Source: Ochromonas danica
Lineage: Eukaryota; Sar; Chrysophyceae; Chromulinales; Chromulinaceae
Assembly: GCA_015146655.1 (NCBI GenBank)
Contig: VKHL01000025.1
Coordinates: forward strand, 186,001-250,000
DNA: 64,000 bases
Direction of reading: 5' to 3'
Position 1 is the first letter of the stretch, and each line of letters opens with the position of its first letter. This document shows positions 53,796 to 64,000 of the stretch, piece by piece. The position numbers and the translations under genes are program-made. The notes under the pieces were generated by a model. The model did not search any database. It had not been told where the DNA came from and saw nothing but the letters and a program-made list of their open reading frames with translations.

Positions 53796-55623
53796 CTAAA
53801 CTGCTACTTGCTCCGAAGGGAAAGGGGATGGGGAGGAAGAGATAATCACGCTAGAATTAGGCAAAATCATTGTAGCGGCTTGGACATGATGACTTGCACT
53901 AGCACTGATGGCAGGTGTTGATGGTGGAGCGGAAGCAACCACTGGAATAGTGGCAGCGGGAGGAGTGGAGGGAGCAATTGTGGTTGGAGGAGTGTATGGA
54001 CTTTGCACAGTATAGGATGGAGCAGACTGTTGTGAAGGCTGAGGAGCATGCAATGAGTTAACTTCAGGCGCCACAGCAGTCACTGGATTTGATGCCATAT
54101 AAAGCGTTGTCGAGGTAGTTGGGATGGCCAACGCCGCCCCACAGCTTTTGATCGCTTTGATAACTTCGATATTCGCAGTCTATAGCAGCAATACATCCAG
54201 ATTAGTCTCCCAGCATCATATCAATCCAATAGATTCATACCTGCTGTAATGTTAGGAACTCGTCGATGGACTTGGTCGAGAAATAACATATAACCTCGAT
54301 TTCCAAACTATGCAATCATATCAGAAAAACAGTTAGTTAACTCAAAGCATTCAGTGGTTCCCGTCATGAGCAACTTACTAGTAGTCACCGATATTGACAA
54401 AGCTGATGCGGAAAGGCATAGACAGCACATCCAACTTGGGAATGGTGCGTAAATTCTCCTTTATCTTTTCTACAACATTCTCGATCACGTCAGCATCCTA
54501 TAGTCACGAAAACAGAAACACAACAAAGGTTAGCGTTATCGTCAACAATAACAATAACCTAAGAAGGCTTTACCTGAAGACGAAGGCGTACAGTGGATTC
54601 GAACTTGCGATGGGTGATGCGCTCCATATTGGTCACAGCACAACCAACGAAGTGGGAGTTGGGGATGTAGGTTGGGCGGGTGTCCTTGCCACGAATTCGT
54701 GTCTGACCCCAACCAACTCTCTCCACCCTTCCCAAGAATTCCACACTTCCAGTGCGGAACGTAACCATATCTCCTGGTGTGAAAGGTTCGTTAAAGAGCA
54801 AGAGCATGCCACCCAAGAAGTTGGCAGCTAAGTCTCTTGCTGACAAACCGATGGCTAAACCTCCCACTCCGCCAAACGCTAAGGTGCTCGACAGAGGAAC
54901 TTTCAAAAAGGCAGACACCATCTCACATATGATTAATCCAGCAGCAATCCAAATCACCACAGAGGAAGAACGATTGAAGACATAGCTTTGCCTCTTGCTC
55001 TCAGCAATGGAAGGAAAGAATGTCTTCAAGAATTGGCTCTTAAATCGATCAACGAACTTGGCGATATAGAAAGTATACATGATACTAGAAGCTAGTTGAG
55101 GTAGGTCAGATCGGATTTGAAAACCCAACTTGACAAGACCAATGCAGAGCAATTTAAATCCATAGGCAAAGGTCATGAACCGTACCAAGAGACCAGTTCG
55201 CTCTTGGGTGAAGCCCAGGATGCTCTTCTTGTATTCGTAGGGCTTACCCATAGAAAACTTGTTCCATAAAAAGCTTTGCACATGATGAGCAAACTGGAAG
55301 ATGCGTTTGTGCGAAAACTGCACAAACAGAATCAACAAGAAGTCGGCAGGACACATGCCCATGATAAAATCTTTCGCCACTGGAGGTAGAAAAGAGACCA
55401 ACTTCGCAGCCACCGAGAAAGCAAGAGCATTGGTGACAGGTTGTAGTTGAGGAACACTCGATGATGTGATGACAGGAATGGGAAAAGAGGCGGAAACCAG
55501 AGGACGAGCTCTGTGTTGAGAAAGTAAATATCTTCTCAAACCTGCTGAAGGGAGGCATAGAGAGAAGAGAACTACTAGAAAGAAAACTAGCTTTCCTAGT
55601 GAGAGAGACTTCATTATTCTCAT
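53796..55623 (-). CDS. MscS-family mechanosensitive channel, possibly plastid
   Basis: Four exons (55623-54574, 54497-54379, 54307-54241, 54179-53796) give 539 residues. The pore-lining helix and beta domain are clear: STLAFGGVGGLAIGLSARDL, AANFLGGMLLLFNEPFTPGD, VERVGWGQTRIRGKDTRPTY, IPNSHFVGCAVTNMERI. MscS channels release osmolytes on membrane stretch. The N-terminus has a signal peptide (LVFFLVVLFSLCLPSAG) followed by LRRYLLSQHRARP, a basic Ser-rich stretch that could be a plastid transit peptide. Plant MSL2/3 channels act in the plastid envelope, so a similar place is possible but inferred. The last 100 residues are Pro/Ser/Ala/Thr-rich. An ATG two codons downstream is an alternative start. 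Confidence 0.9.
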
Positions 55624-56109
55624 GGTAGTATTTTGAGAAAATTCGCTTTGTTTGGTTTGATTGTGAGCGGAAAGGGAAGACGGCAAAACAAAAGGTGCGC
55701 CAAAGGGAGTTGCGCCGAATCTCTCCCATTCGTTAAGTTAAAGATGACGTTCCCTGTTCCGGTTCCTGTTCGTGTTCGGGATTCCCACATTCCTTGTTCG
55801 GTGTTCGGTGTTCGTGTTCCGATGAAGAAGCAATCTGGGTGGTTAGCCGTAAGTTAACCCCTTGAAAACGTCACAGGCCGTGTTTCAACGCACCAAACAT
55901 TTTTGAAAAACGCGTTGTTTTAACCACAGTTGCCACTCCATCGTCCAAACCGATGTCCGACTGGATGTCCAAAAATGAATTCAATTGGTGCAATTAGTAT
56001 TAGCACAACTATTCCAAAGTTAATTTAGGAAGTGAGTTGAAGTAAATCTTTCTTTCTTTATTTTTTCTGTGTTGATAGTAAAAGTCCTCTTGGACAAAGA
56101 AAAGACAAA
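55624..56109. other. Divergent intergenic region
   Basis: 486 bases between the MscS gene and the glycoprotein gene. A run of near-repeats of gttcctgttc/gttcggtgttc type lies at about 55752-55825. No gene or RNA recognised. Confidence 0.5.
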
Positions 56110-58869
56110 ATGTTCTCTTATATCTTTTCCTTCATGTCGTTATGCTTGGCGATCAGTATGATATGGTCTGTGCACGGTCAAACGACCCTCGAGCCAACCC
56201 TTACCCCTTCTTTCTCTCCTAGTGCAGAGCTCACCATGTCTCCTTCTCTAACTCCTTCAGAGACCCCTACCCTCTCCCCAACTGTAACACCAACTATGAC
56301 ACCAACTCTTAAACCCACAGACTTCATGAGTCAGTACCAGCTCTTCGCTATTGTAGGAGGGTATGAGTGCTCCCAAGCTCTCTTCTACGGCCCTGCTCAG
56401 ATCACAACCGCGGGATCTGATGATAACCATCCCTACTACCTCTGCACTGCCCCATCCTATGGCACTGTGGACCACAACGAGTGGCTACAAATCGTCACTA
56501 CTGACGGTGATCAAGAGGTCTTCCGCATCTTTTGGCATTTCTCCACACCTAAGACTCTGTCCGCACACTTTGTTAATGCTTATCAAAGTGGTGAAGACGT
56601 CTCCTACAGAGTGGTCGATACCGCAGGGGTGGCAGGAGGATTAGCAGGTCAGAACTATTACTACAATGGTACCTGGAGATACAGTAGTACCTCTTCAATC
56701 ACTGCTTTCCGCTTCGGTGTGGATGTGACAACTTTTGGTTTCAGCTCTGCCAATGGAGTGTGGGGTGCAGGCCAGGGGGTGATCGACGGTAACAATGCTA
56801 AAATCTCTGCCAGATTTTGGGGGCAAGGCAACTTTCGAGGGTCAGATTATGACAACTGTCGTGCTATCTATGTCAATGGCACTGTCTACTCTAACAGCTA
56901 CCTCTATAGTAAGTCCTTCTTCTACTTGCGCAAAGAGCAACCAAATCCAACGGCAGCACCTACGAGGAAGCCTTCTCTCCCTCCAACTCTGCTACCTTCC
57001 TACGTCCCAACTCGCCTACCTACTGTCTCACCTTCTGCTGTACCGACAATAGCACCTAGTGGCCCCACGGCTGCACCGACTGTCTTCGAGGAGAGCTACG
57101 AGCTTTATGCGATTATTGGAGGCAATCAATGCGCTGAAGCATTGTACTATGGTCCCTCTCCTATTACCACCTCTGGTTCAGCAGATGGACATGCTTACTA
57201 TCTCTCCACTGCCACTGACTTCGGCACTTTGCCTCATTCCTCTTGGCTTCAAATAGTCACATCTAACGGTGTGAATGAACTCTTCCGTATTTATTGGATT
57301 TTCTCTTCCGAGAAGACTTTGTCCAAACGCTTTGTGAATGCCTATTACCTTGGTGAGACAGTAACTTATAAAGTCGTTGATACCTCTGGCATGGCGGGTA
57401 GTGTAGGGCAGGAGTATGTGTATAGCGGTATATGGTGGTTCAGTGATGACTCCGCCATGTCCTCTAGTCGTTTCTCTGTCTCATCCTCCACATTGGGCTT
57501 CAGTATGGAATATGGTGTATGGGGTGGTGGTAATGGGAAGATTGATGGTAGTGGGAATGTCCCGGGGACCTTCTGGGGACAGGGTAACTTCCAATCTACA
57601 GACGCCGCGTCATGTGGGTTAGTCTATGCTAATGGCATAGCTTATAGTCTTTACGCCAAAACCTCTGCATCTTTCCTCTATGTTGTCAAATCAGGATCCA
57701 ATCGACCTTCTCAAATGCCTTCAGTAGCCCCCACGATCTCCTTGTCACCATCTATGCGACCTACTCCCTCTCCTTCAGCCGTTCCAACGGCTAGTCCTAC
57801 CACCGAGTTTCCCTCTTCATTGGTGATGACTAATCAGATCTCTTTTGCTAATGTCACTGTCAATCGGACTCTGTCGGAGAATGCTGTTGATGCGATACTT
57901 ACCACTGTTGCCAATACTCTGAATGTACAGAAGTCGCAGGTTTCGCTCACCAACTATTCGTGGTCATCGGCCACAGCAGTAGTAGCAGCAGCAGCAACAC
58001 CGTCATTTGTGCTACGTGGTAGAGAAGACGATCGATCGCGCTCGTTGATGATGGAAGTGATGGCGGAGGGGTCAGTGCTAGTGGTGGAGACTCAGACGAC
58101 CGTTGCTGTACAGGACTACCCTACCTTCCGCAACAATGCCACTGCCTTGTACACTTATTTGAGTACTACTCTCACCTCGGCTGTGACTCAAGGTAGCTTT
58201 GTGAATGAGTTAAAGACTCAAGCAACTGCCCTGTCAGTACCAGAACTGACTACCGCTACAGCACAGGGTGTTTCTTCCTCTTATGTTGAGGTTATCAATA
58301 TCCCTCCAACGGCTAGTCCCACTAGGAAGCCTGATAGTTCTTCGTCTTCTTCTTCGAAGAAGAACATGACGATGATCATCATTATTGTCATCGTGGCGGT
58401 AGTGGGTGGCCTGGCAGCGATTTCTGTTATCGCATGCTTAGCTGCTAGCAGCTGCAAAGCGTCATCATCGTCATCACCTCCGAATGAAGGAAGAGTTGGG
58501 ACTTCAAGATCCCGTCAGATGGTGGAGATGCTGGACGGTATGGATGGTGAGGCGTCAGTGGCCTCTATGAACTCTCGGCCACGACTTGCTGCTTCTGCTC
58601 CTCCAGCTTTCCCTCCTGGCAGGCATGGTCAGAGAGCTCCCGTTCAGTCAAATGCTGGTGGTATTCATGCCTCAGCTGGCTCTACTAGAGGAAGTGGAGC
58701 GTCAGTGACAAGAGAAGCTGAGGCAGAAGCACGAGGTGAAGCAGAAGTTGTGACTGTTTCAGAGGCTCAATTGCTTCCACGTTATCATCCAGACCTTGCT
58801 GATGCAGTCTATACAACTGAAGTTCAAGTCATCGTCCCGTCTCGCAGTAGCCAAAGCCAAGCGATCTAA
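56110..58869 (+). CDS. Type I membrane glycoprotein with duplicated ectodomain and PT-rich spacers
   Basis: A single exon of 919 residues: signal peptide (FSFMSLCLAISMIWSVHG), Pro/Thr/Ser spacer (TPSETPTLSPTVTPTMTPTL), domain A (about 74-280), a second PT spacer, domain B (about 326-535), a third PT spacer, a SEA-like region (about 570-760), one transmembrane helix (TMIIIIVIVAVVGGLAAISV) and a cytosolic tail of about 120 residues. A and B are duplicates, e.g. LFAIVGGYECSQALFYGP versus LYAIIGGNQCAEALYYGP, and FWGQGNF in both. The SEA-like part (VTVNRTLSENAVDAILTTVA) and PTxxPSxxPT spacers are common in surface proteins of diatoms and other ochrophytes. Cell-surface or adhesion role is inferred; domain A/B has no family I know. 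Confidence 0.85.
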   Translation: MFSYIFSFMSLCLAISMIWSVHGQTTLEPTLTPSFSPSAELTMSPSLTPSETPTLSPTVTPTMTPTLKPTDFMSQYQLFAIVGGYECSQALFYGPAQITTAGSDDNHPYYLCTAPSYGTVDHNEWLQIVTTDGDQEVFRIFWHFSTPKTLSAHFVNAYQSGEDVSYRVVDTAGVAGGLAGQNYYYNGTWRYSSTSSITAFRFGVDVTTFGFSSANGVWGAGQGVIDGNNAKISARFWGQGNFRGSDYDNCRAIYVNGTVYSNSYLYSKSFFYLRKEQPNPTAAPTRKPSLPPTLLPSYVPTRLPTVSPSAVPTIAPSGPTAAPTVFEESYELYAIIGGNQCAEALYYGPSPITTSGSADGHAYYLSTATDFGTLPHSSWLQIVTSNGVNELFRIYWIFSSEKTLSKRFVNAYYLGETVTYKVVDTSGMAGSVGQEYVYSGIWWFSDDSAMSSSRFSVSSSTLGFSMEYGVWGGGNGKIDGSGNVPGTFWGQGNFQSTDAASCGLVYANGIAYSLYAKTSASFLYVVKSGSNRPSQMPSVAPTISLSPSMRPTPSPSAVPTASPTTEFPSSLVMTNQISFANVTVNRTLSENAVDAILTTVANTLNVQKSQVSLTNYSWSSATAVVAAAATPSFVLRGREDDRSRSLMMEVMAEGSVLVVETQTTVAVQDYPTFRNNATALYTYLSTTLTSAVTQGSFVNELKTQATALSVPELTTATAQGVSSSYVEVINIPPTASPTRKPDSSSSSSSKKNMTMIIIIVIVAVVGGLAAISVIACLAASSCKASSSSSPPNEGRVGTSRSRQMVEMLDGMDGEASVASMNSRPRLAASAPPAFPPGRHGQRAPVQSNAGGIHASAGSTRGSGASVTREAEAEARGEAEVVTVSEAQLLPRYHPDLADAVYTTEVQVIVPSRSSQSQAI

Positions 58870-59744
58870 TCGAACGAACCCGTTGTTCCACATGCTATAA
58901 ACAAAACAACAATGTTAATATTATTACAATAATCATAACTAATAGTGCGTGTATTATGTTATTTATCTAATACTGGATATTTGATAGTCTATTGTCTGCT
59001 AAGCATGTTGTTGAAACATTGCTTGACTTTAAACTGTCTGCTCTCAAGCGACCTCATTATATTCTCGTGATAATTTGTTATGTCAAGCGACTGACTGACT
59101 GACTGCCTTCTCTCTCTCTCTCTCTCTTCCATCGGAGTTGATTCTACAAGATGTTTATGTGTGTGTCAGTAGAATGTAGTTGATTTCTTTCGGCTGCACT
59201 GCACTGCCCTACACTATATACCCGCACATGATGCTAATGTTGTTGATCGAAAACCTCGATATTACTTCCGATGATATTGACTCTATACTCTTCTTGCTGG
59301 GTAGAATTTGTCCCCCTCCTCTGTCCAGCTTCTTGCTGGCTTCTATTCTGTAGATCATAATTTGCTCGTAATTTCTTGTCTCTCTCTCTCTCTCTCCTTC
59401 TCACTCTCTCGATGTCTCTGTATATATCTCAATGTCCTTGTCTTTTGTGATGTGCTGCGGGAGGTGTATAATGTCTATCAGCTCTTCCTCCCTCTGTATA
59501 ATCACTTTGTCCTGACTAATGCACTTGTCATGACAGACTGTAGTAACCACTACTACTGCAACTACTTCCAACTGTATGTCAAGTAATAAATCTACTCATT
59601 AACGAACAGCTCGCATTGCTTTCTCACAACACTACTGTAGCATATCAACAGATGCATGATTGTTGTTGTTGTTGTTATTGTTGTTATTGTTATATACAGA
59701 AGAAGCAGATCACACAAACAAGCTAGGAGTGGAGTGGGTCTTAC
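58870..59744. other. Convergent intergenic region with simple repeats
   Basis: 875 bases with (TC)n tracts at about 59109-59127 and 59380-59397 and a GTT-type triplet run at about 59660-59690. One open frame (59308-59586) covers a (TC)n tract and is not credible. No RNA gene recognised. Confidence 0.6.
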
Positions 59745-61016
59745 TTATGCCATGTTATCTTTCCCTTCTCGACTACTTTCCTTATTCGATCGATTCATCT
59801 TAGCTGCCATATCTCTACGTCTTTCCATCTCTTGCATAAATCTTTGTAGAGCAACAGTCTTAGCAGCACGCATATCATCAATCTCAGCTTCAGGGAAGGG
59901 ATTGTCTGTATTCTCTTTACTTTCTCCATCATCATTCCCTGTCTCTATACGTGCACCACCATCATCAAGAGCAGAAGAAGGGGTAGGATCAGGTGTACCA
60001 AATGCAGCTGTACAAAGATCAGAAATCAATCCCCAGCACCCCTTGGTCACTCCTTTGTTCGAGAGGTAGAGTCCTGCCTCTTCAGCAGAAGCTACCATTC
60101 GATACTTGACTTTAGGATTACCCTCCAAAGCAGCAGAGGAAGAGGCGAGGTCGCTGAGAAGGATGTTATCAAAGGTGTCCATACCACGAGTAATACAGAC
60201 ATATTTCTCATTCACTTCTTGTACAGCTTTGACAGGTTGACGGAAGGCAATATTACCCATTAGACTACGATAGACTTCTCTTGCAGTAGGATCATTCAGA
60301 TCAATACAAAGTAAAGAAGCACCAAAATAATGACAAACAAAGCGCATACATTGTAATAACAATTTCTTTTCTCCACCTTGTAATGTCTTAAAAGAACTAT
60401 ATTTTGTACCAACTACAAGTAAAGAAACTTCTAATGGTCTTAACTTAGCAATATCAGGATGTCCTTCATAAGCAGTACTAATCATAGAACGTAAAGCTGT
60501 TAATGCATGTACATTACTAGCTTGTACTTCTTCTGTCTTCTTTGCAACAACTTTTTTCAAAAATGTTAATGTACGAAGTAATGAAGTTAAAGTATTATGT
60601 GGTTTAGATAAGTCCAAAATAATACAAAGAGTTGTTTGTCCAAGGTAGTTCTTATTCAGAATAACTTCAGCTAGACTACCTTCCAAGAAATCTCCACCAA
60701 TCTCATAGAGATGAGCAACAGATTTAGCACCTGTTGCGGTAGTACGACGTGCAAAGTTATACTCTAAGGCAATAGTTGGTTTAACATCTTTACTAGCCGT
60801 TGGTTTCAAGAAAGCTTGAATAAGAGATGATTTACCACCTTGACCATCACCTAAGAAAATCAAATAATTGTTTTCCGTCCCACCACCAGCAGCTGGTTGA
60901 GAGGAAGAAGAAGATGAAGATGATGATGATGATGTGCTGTTATTAGACACTCCATCTTTGCCTTTATTAGCAGCAGCTTTTTCACGTTCTAATTTAGTGA
61001 AAATATCTTCAATCAT
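59745..61016 (-). CDS. DYNC2LI1: Cytoplasmic dynein 2 light intermediate chain (IFT dynein)
   Basis: A single exon of 423 residues. A degenerate Ras-like GTPase fold starts with NYLIFLGDGQGGKSSLIQAF (P-loop) and continues with KPTIALEYNFARRT, AHLYEIGGDFLEGSL and LCIILDLSKP, all typical of D1bLIC/DYNC2LI1. The end NPFPEAEIDDMRAAKTVALQ matches the family's C-terminus. This subunit belongs to the dynein-2 motor that drives retrograde intraflagellar transport, so the organism very likely makes flagella at some stage. The N-terminus has a Ser-rich insert. The start is the first ATG and length is near that of other species. The neighbour on the right is 1 kb away and unrelated. Confidence 0.93.
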   Translation of the reverse strand: MIEDIFTKLEREKAAANKGKDGVSNNSTSSSSSSSSSSSQPAAGGGTENNYLIFLGDGQGGKSSLIQAFLKPTASKDVKPTIALEYNFARRTTATGAKSVAHLYEIGGDFLEGSLAEVILNKNYLGQTTLCIILDLSKPHNTLTSLLRTLTFLKKVVAKKTEEVQASNVHALTALRSMISTAYEGHPDIAKLRPLEVSLLVVGTKYSSFKTLQGGEKKLLLQCMRFVCHYFGASLLCIDLNDPTAREVYRSLMGNIAFRQPVKAVQEVNEKYVCITRGMDTFDNILLSDLASSSAALEGNPKVKYRMVASAEEAGLYLSNKGVTKGCWGLISDLCTAAFGTPDPTPSSALDDGGARIETGNDDGESKENTDNPFPEAEIDDMRAAKTVALQRFMQEMERRRDMAAKMNRSNKESSREGKDNMA

Positions 61017-62078
61017 TTCTTTGTTTATCAGCAGTTCTCAATTCAAACAACAACAATACTGCCGAATGACAACAACAACACAGACCTGGTGGGGCAGCAG
61101 AGCATGGTTATTACACTTTGCGTGGGAGAAGAGGAGTTATAAAGTGGAAAACATGAGTTATACTGGTTGCAAAGTCGATTTTTGAGAAAGGCGTTACACT
61201 TCACGATGGAGGTTGACATGCAATATGGTGGATAGTTACAACCTGCATGACTTATTAGCATTTGGAATGACTACAACAGGTAGTTTCCTCCTAGGCAAAT
61301 AGAAGTTTTCGTCTTGCACTCAACAGTGTAAGTGAAGTATAGGTAAAACTAACAACACAAACTACCTTGTCACACAAATGATTACATTAACATTAGACTA
61401 CACATTTTAACCACATCTACTACTTCATGTTCAATCAATCAACATAACTTGCATATTAAAATATGAAAACACGTGAAGAACAAGAGAGAGAGAGACTGTT
61501 CATAGATTGACAATCCCGTTTGAACATACGCATCGATTATCATCATCATTATCATTATGCTTATAACTGGCATATTATCTGCTAAGCAGGCGAGCAGAGG
61601 CTGTTCATAGACAATCGGCTTAGACATAACACATCGTATATATATAAACATAACAAATACTCTTGACGGTTGAGGGCTGTCGAGAATACTTCGAATTCAT
61701 CATCAAGAGAATAAATAACCACAGCTGTTGTTCTTCCATACCACTAAAGCACTAACGCAAAACATACATATACTGTACTAAGAAGGCATTATACCTTGTA
61801 CAAGATTTTTCGACACAATCCACAACATAACTTCATAATGCACAACAACATCTTAGTTGTGCATCTCTTAAGAATAGCTGTGAACAACCATTAAGGTGTT
61901 CATCACGATAAAGGACTTCAACTGCTGTTTCATATGATAAGGCTAATTGGTAGACTAGCTGATATGTAGACTGGCTACCTGGGAAGCAACAAAATCTCCT
62001 TCACATATAAAAACATGAAATACGAATAGACATACACATAATAGATTTGTTTTGTTCCATAAAGGATCGTTTTCCATT
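61017..62078. other. Long intergenic region
   Basis: 1062 AT-rich bases holding the dynein promoter and the transporter's 3' UTR. No protein-like frame, RNA gene or repeat beyond short simple sequence. Confidence 0.5.
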
Positions 62079-63930
62079 TTAACATCCAGATCCACCCACA
62101 GCGGGTTCGCAAGAAGTCTTCGTGTTCAACAAGAGACTGGCACAGGCAACACCATACTATAATGACAACATTCAAAACAACAGATGTAAGAGACTCTCCC
62201 ACAGAATGCAAGTGATATTCTCTCCTTACCCCTACAACGCATGCAGCCAAAATAAGAGCACAGATAGCTCGCATCGTGTTACCTCCAGCTCTCTCGCCTT
62301 TCTCCTTCCACTCCTTGCACTCTTCTTTAGAAGCTGGCAAGAAGGGTACGAAAACGAAACAACAACCAATACCAATACCCATCAATACCAGTGTGTAATG
62401 CATGAATCTATCCGGTCCATCTGAATCGAAATAGGCGCTTCTCGAAGAAGCATCCACACAAGTAGAAGTATCTTCAGTACCAGAGCAAGTGACAGCATTC
62501 AATGGAGTGAGTAACTGGGTACCGATGATTCCAGACACGGTTTGTGCTGCATTACCCACAGTGATGATCAACTCATAAGTAGTCGCCTCAAGGCCAGGCA
62601 TAGCTAACTCAATCACAGCCATGGAGTAGAGCACTTGATTCAGACCTGACACAAAGGACTGGTCCAAATCAATGAAGATAGTAAACCATGGATCCATAAG
62701 TCCACCGGTATTATAGAAAGAAAGCAACCAAAGCAATCCAAGAAGTCTCGTAGCAATTGTAGAAAGAAGTTGCGTATGTCTCCAGTTACGATTGATAAGA
62801 AATCTCTGAAAGATCCAAATGGCAAGAACAAGAGCTGCATAGGTAGTAATCGTATCAATACCAGCCTGGAAGTTCGTCAGCTTGATAATGTAGTACTGAA
62901 GGGTGATTGCGGCATTGTTAGTAATGTTGGTCAAAGCATTGGAACCAGTGGCAAAGATCAACAAACAGAGGGTGTTCTTGTTCTTCAGTGTCTCCCACAG
63001 GTGCTTGAAGTATTCGCTCCAAGAATGGTCAGGAATATTTGGATTCTCGATCTCTTTCAAGAAGAAGATTGGAATGGTCAACACACCCACAATTGCTAAC
63101 AACATACCGTAGTATTGATTGATCGTCAATCCCCAAGACCAACAGTCCATGGAATCAATGGGGCAACCAGGACTGTTAGTGGTAGGACCATTGAGAAGGA
63201 AGGTCTGGATGAAACCAGACACCATGCAGAAGGTAAAGCGAATACGCTGACCCGTAGCAAGGATCTGACCTCTGTTCTCCTTAGACTCTAGCTGGCCAAG
63301 CTCAACACAATATCCGTCAGCCGGTACATCGCTCAACATCACAAAGCATTGCGTAAATAACAACATCAACATCCATGAAGAGTCATCCATGGTGTCAGCC
63401 TTGATTGCCAACGCTAGTAACATGATCAACACACAGCACCATCCACCCAACATCCAAGGCTTGCGGCGCAGACCAAAAGGTCGGAAGGAGTCCGTAAACA
63501 TGGCGAAAAAAATCTTGAAACTCCAAGCAAAGAAGACAATGTTGCTGGCATTGGCACACACATTGGAGGCACCTTTGAAGACATAGGCACAGAAAGGGAG
63601 CAATGTGCCAGAAGTGCCATAAAGCAAACCCACAGAAGCATATTGGCAGTACAGACCAATGTAAGGCAAGCTCCACATGTTGGGCACTTCAATGGGAATC
63701 TTTCCTTCGTCGAGGTAGTTACCATCTTCAGCAGCAGACAAATCATAAGAATAGGTGCGATCATTATCAGTAGCTGCCACAGTGGCAGCATCCTCTTTGC
63801 TGGAGGCATTCGCAGCCAGAGCGTAAGTATCGCCCGTACCCAGCACGTGGTTGGCATGTTCAGCCAGTTCCACTGCCATCTCAATCTCTTCTTTAGCAAT
63901 CACAGCATTGTAATGATTTGCGCCACTCAT
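62079..63930 (-). CDS. BT1/FBT-like major facilitator transporter
   Basis: Exon 63930-62230 joins 62156-62079, giving 592 residues. The splice is supported by a gtaagg donor, a cattatag acceptor and a resulting helix that runs on smoothly (ALILAACVVG|YGVACASLLL). Reading through instead would add a poor tail to 61975. A 90-residue polar N-terminus precedes about 12 helices. The motif MLSDVPADGYCVELGQLESK followed by ENRGQILATGQRIRF is typical of the folate-biopterin transporter (BT1) group and related stramenopile MFS proteins. The substrate could be a pterin or folate but is not certain. No signal peptide. The start is 70 bases from the right edge. Confidence 0.85.
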
Positions 63931-64000
63931 TGTTTATTGTTGTCGAACTTGGTGAGTTTTGTGAAGGAGCTAATGGGTGAGCGCTTGTTTCAAATGTGAC

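Noticed and set aside
61975-62078. Longer C-terminus of the BT1-like transporter read through to 61975
   Set aside because: The added tail is low quality, while a gtaagg/ttatag intron gives a continuous membrane helix and a stop at 62079.
1-64000. tRNA, rRNA, snRNA, transposon and virus-like elements
   Set aside because: No tRNA B-box with cloverleaf, no U-snRNA signature, and no reverse transcriptase, integrase, transposase or terminal repeats were seen; small non-coding RNAs cannot be excluded by eye.

Overview
The window is nuclear DNA of a eukaryote with a compact genome: about 30 protein genes in 64 kb on both strands, mostly split by short GT-AG introns (about 50-110 bases) and separated by 100-600 bases. 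The best fit is a plastid-bearing, flagellated stramenopile (ochrophyte-like alga). Three things point there. Ribosome recycling factor and lipoyl synthase carry a signal peptide followed by a +1 phenylalanine (VQS|FSP and THA|FHL), the bipartite signal used by secondary red plastids. A dynein-2 light intermediate chain implies intraflagellar transport. A surface glycoprotein with PT-rich spacers and a DIX-like protein are of kinds common in stramenopiles. The lineage is an inference from these features. No tRNA, rRNA, CRISPR array, transposon or virus-like element was recognised.

Layout. 1-5.8 kb: a left-truncated coiled-coil gene (-) and a large LRR protein (+). 5.8-11.5 kb: secreted beta-rich protein (-), tandem ubiquitin-like protein (+), NASP-type histone chaperone (-), proteasome beta-3 (+), ribosomal protein L13 (-). 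12-17 kb: STE-type kinase (+) and PH-domain protein (+). 17-23.4 kb: a PTEN-like pseudophosphatase (-) beside a 16-exon gene (+) that joins a dead cytidine-deaminase fold, a SAM domain, weak EF-hands and near-identical Tudor-like repeats, with an assembly gap in the repeats. 23.7-29.8 kb: a bifunctional aromatic amino acid enzyme (-), a NYN/PIN-like protein (+), a DIX-like protein (-), plastid ribosome recycling factor (+), U1 snRNP C (+). 31-42 kb: an RRM-extended mitochondrial S5 (-), a full-size ABCG transporter (-), an APC permease (-). 42-50 kb: lipoyl synthase (+), VPS52 (-), an O-methyltransferase (+), threonine dehydratase (-), a small PH-like protein (+). 51-64 kb: phosphate transporter (-), MscS channel (-), glycoprotein (+), dynein-2 LIC (-), BT1-type transporter (-).

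There is no operon logic; genes share short divergent or convergent intergenic spaces. Several act in the plastid or in amino acid and cofactor metabolism (arogenate/prephenate enzyme, threonine dehydratase, lipoyl synthase, ribosome recycling factor). Others serve general cell biology (proteasome, ribosome, splicing, Golgi tethering, IFT, solute transport). The most unusual objects are the pseudo-deaminase/SAM/Tudor gene, the neighbouring pseudophosphatase, the RRM-S5 fusion, and a perfect 30-bp palindrome upstream of the lipoyl synthase gene.
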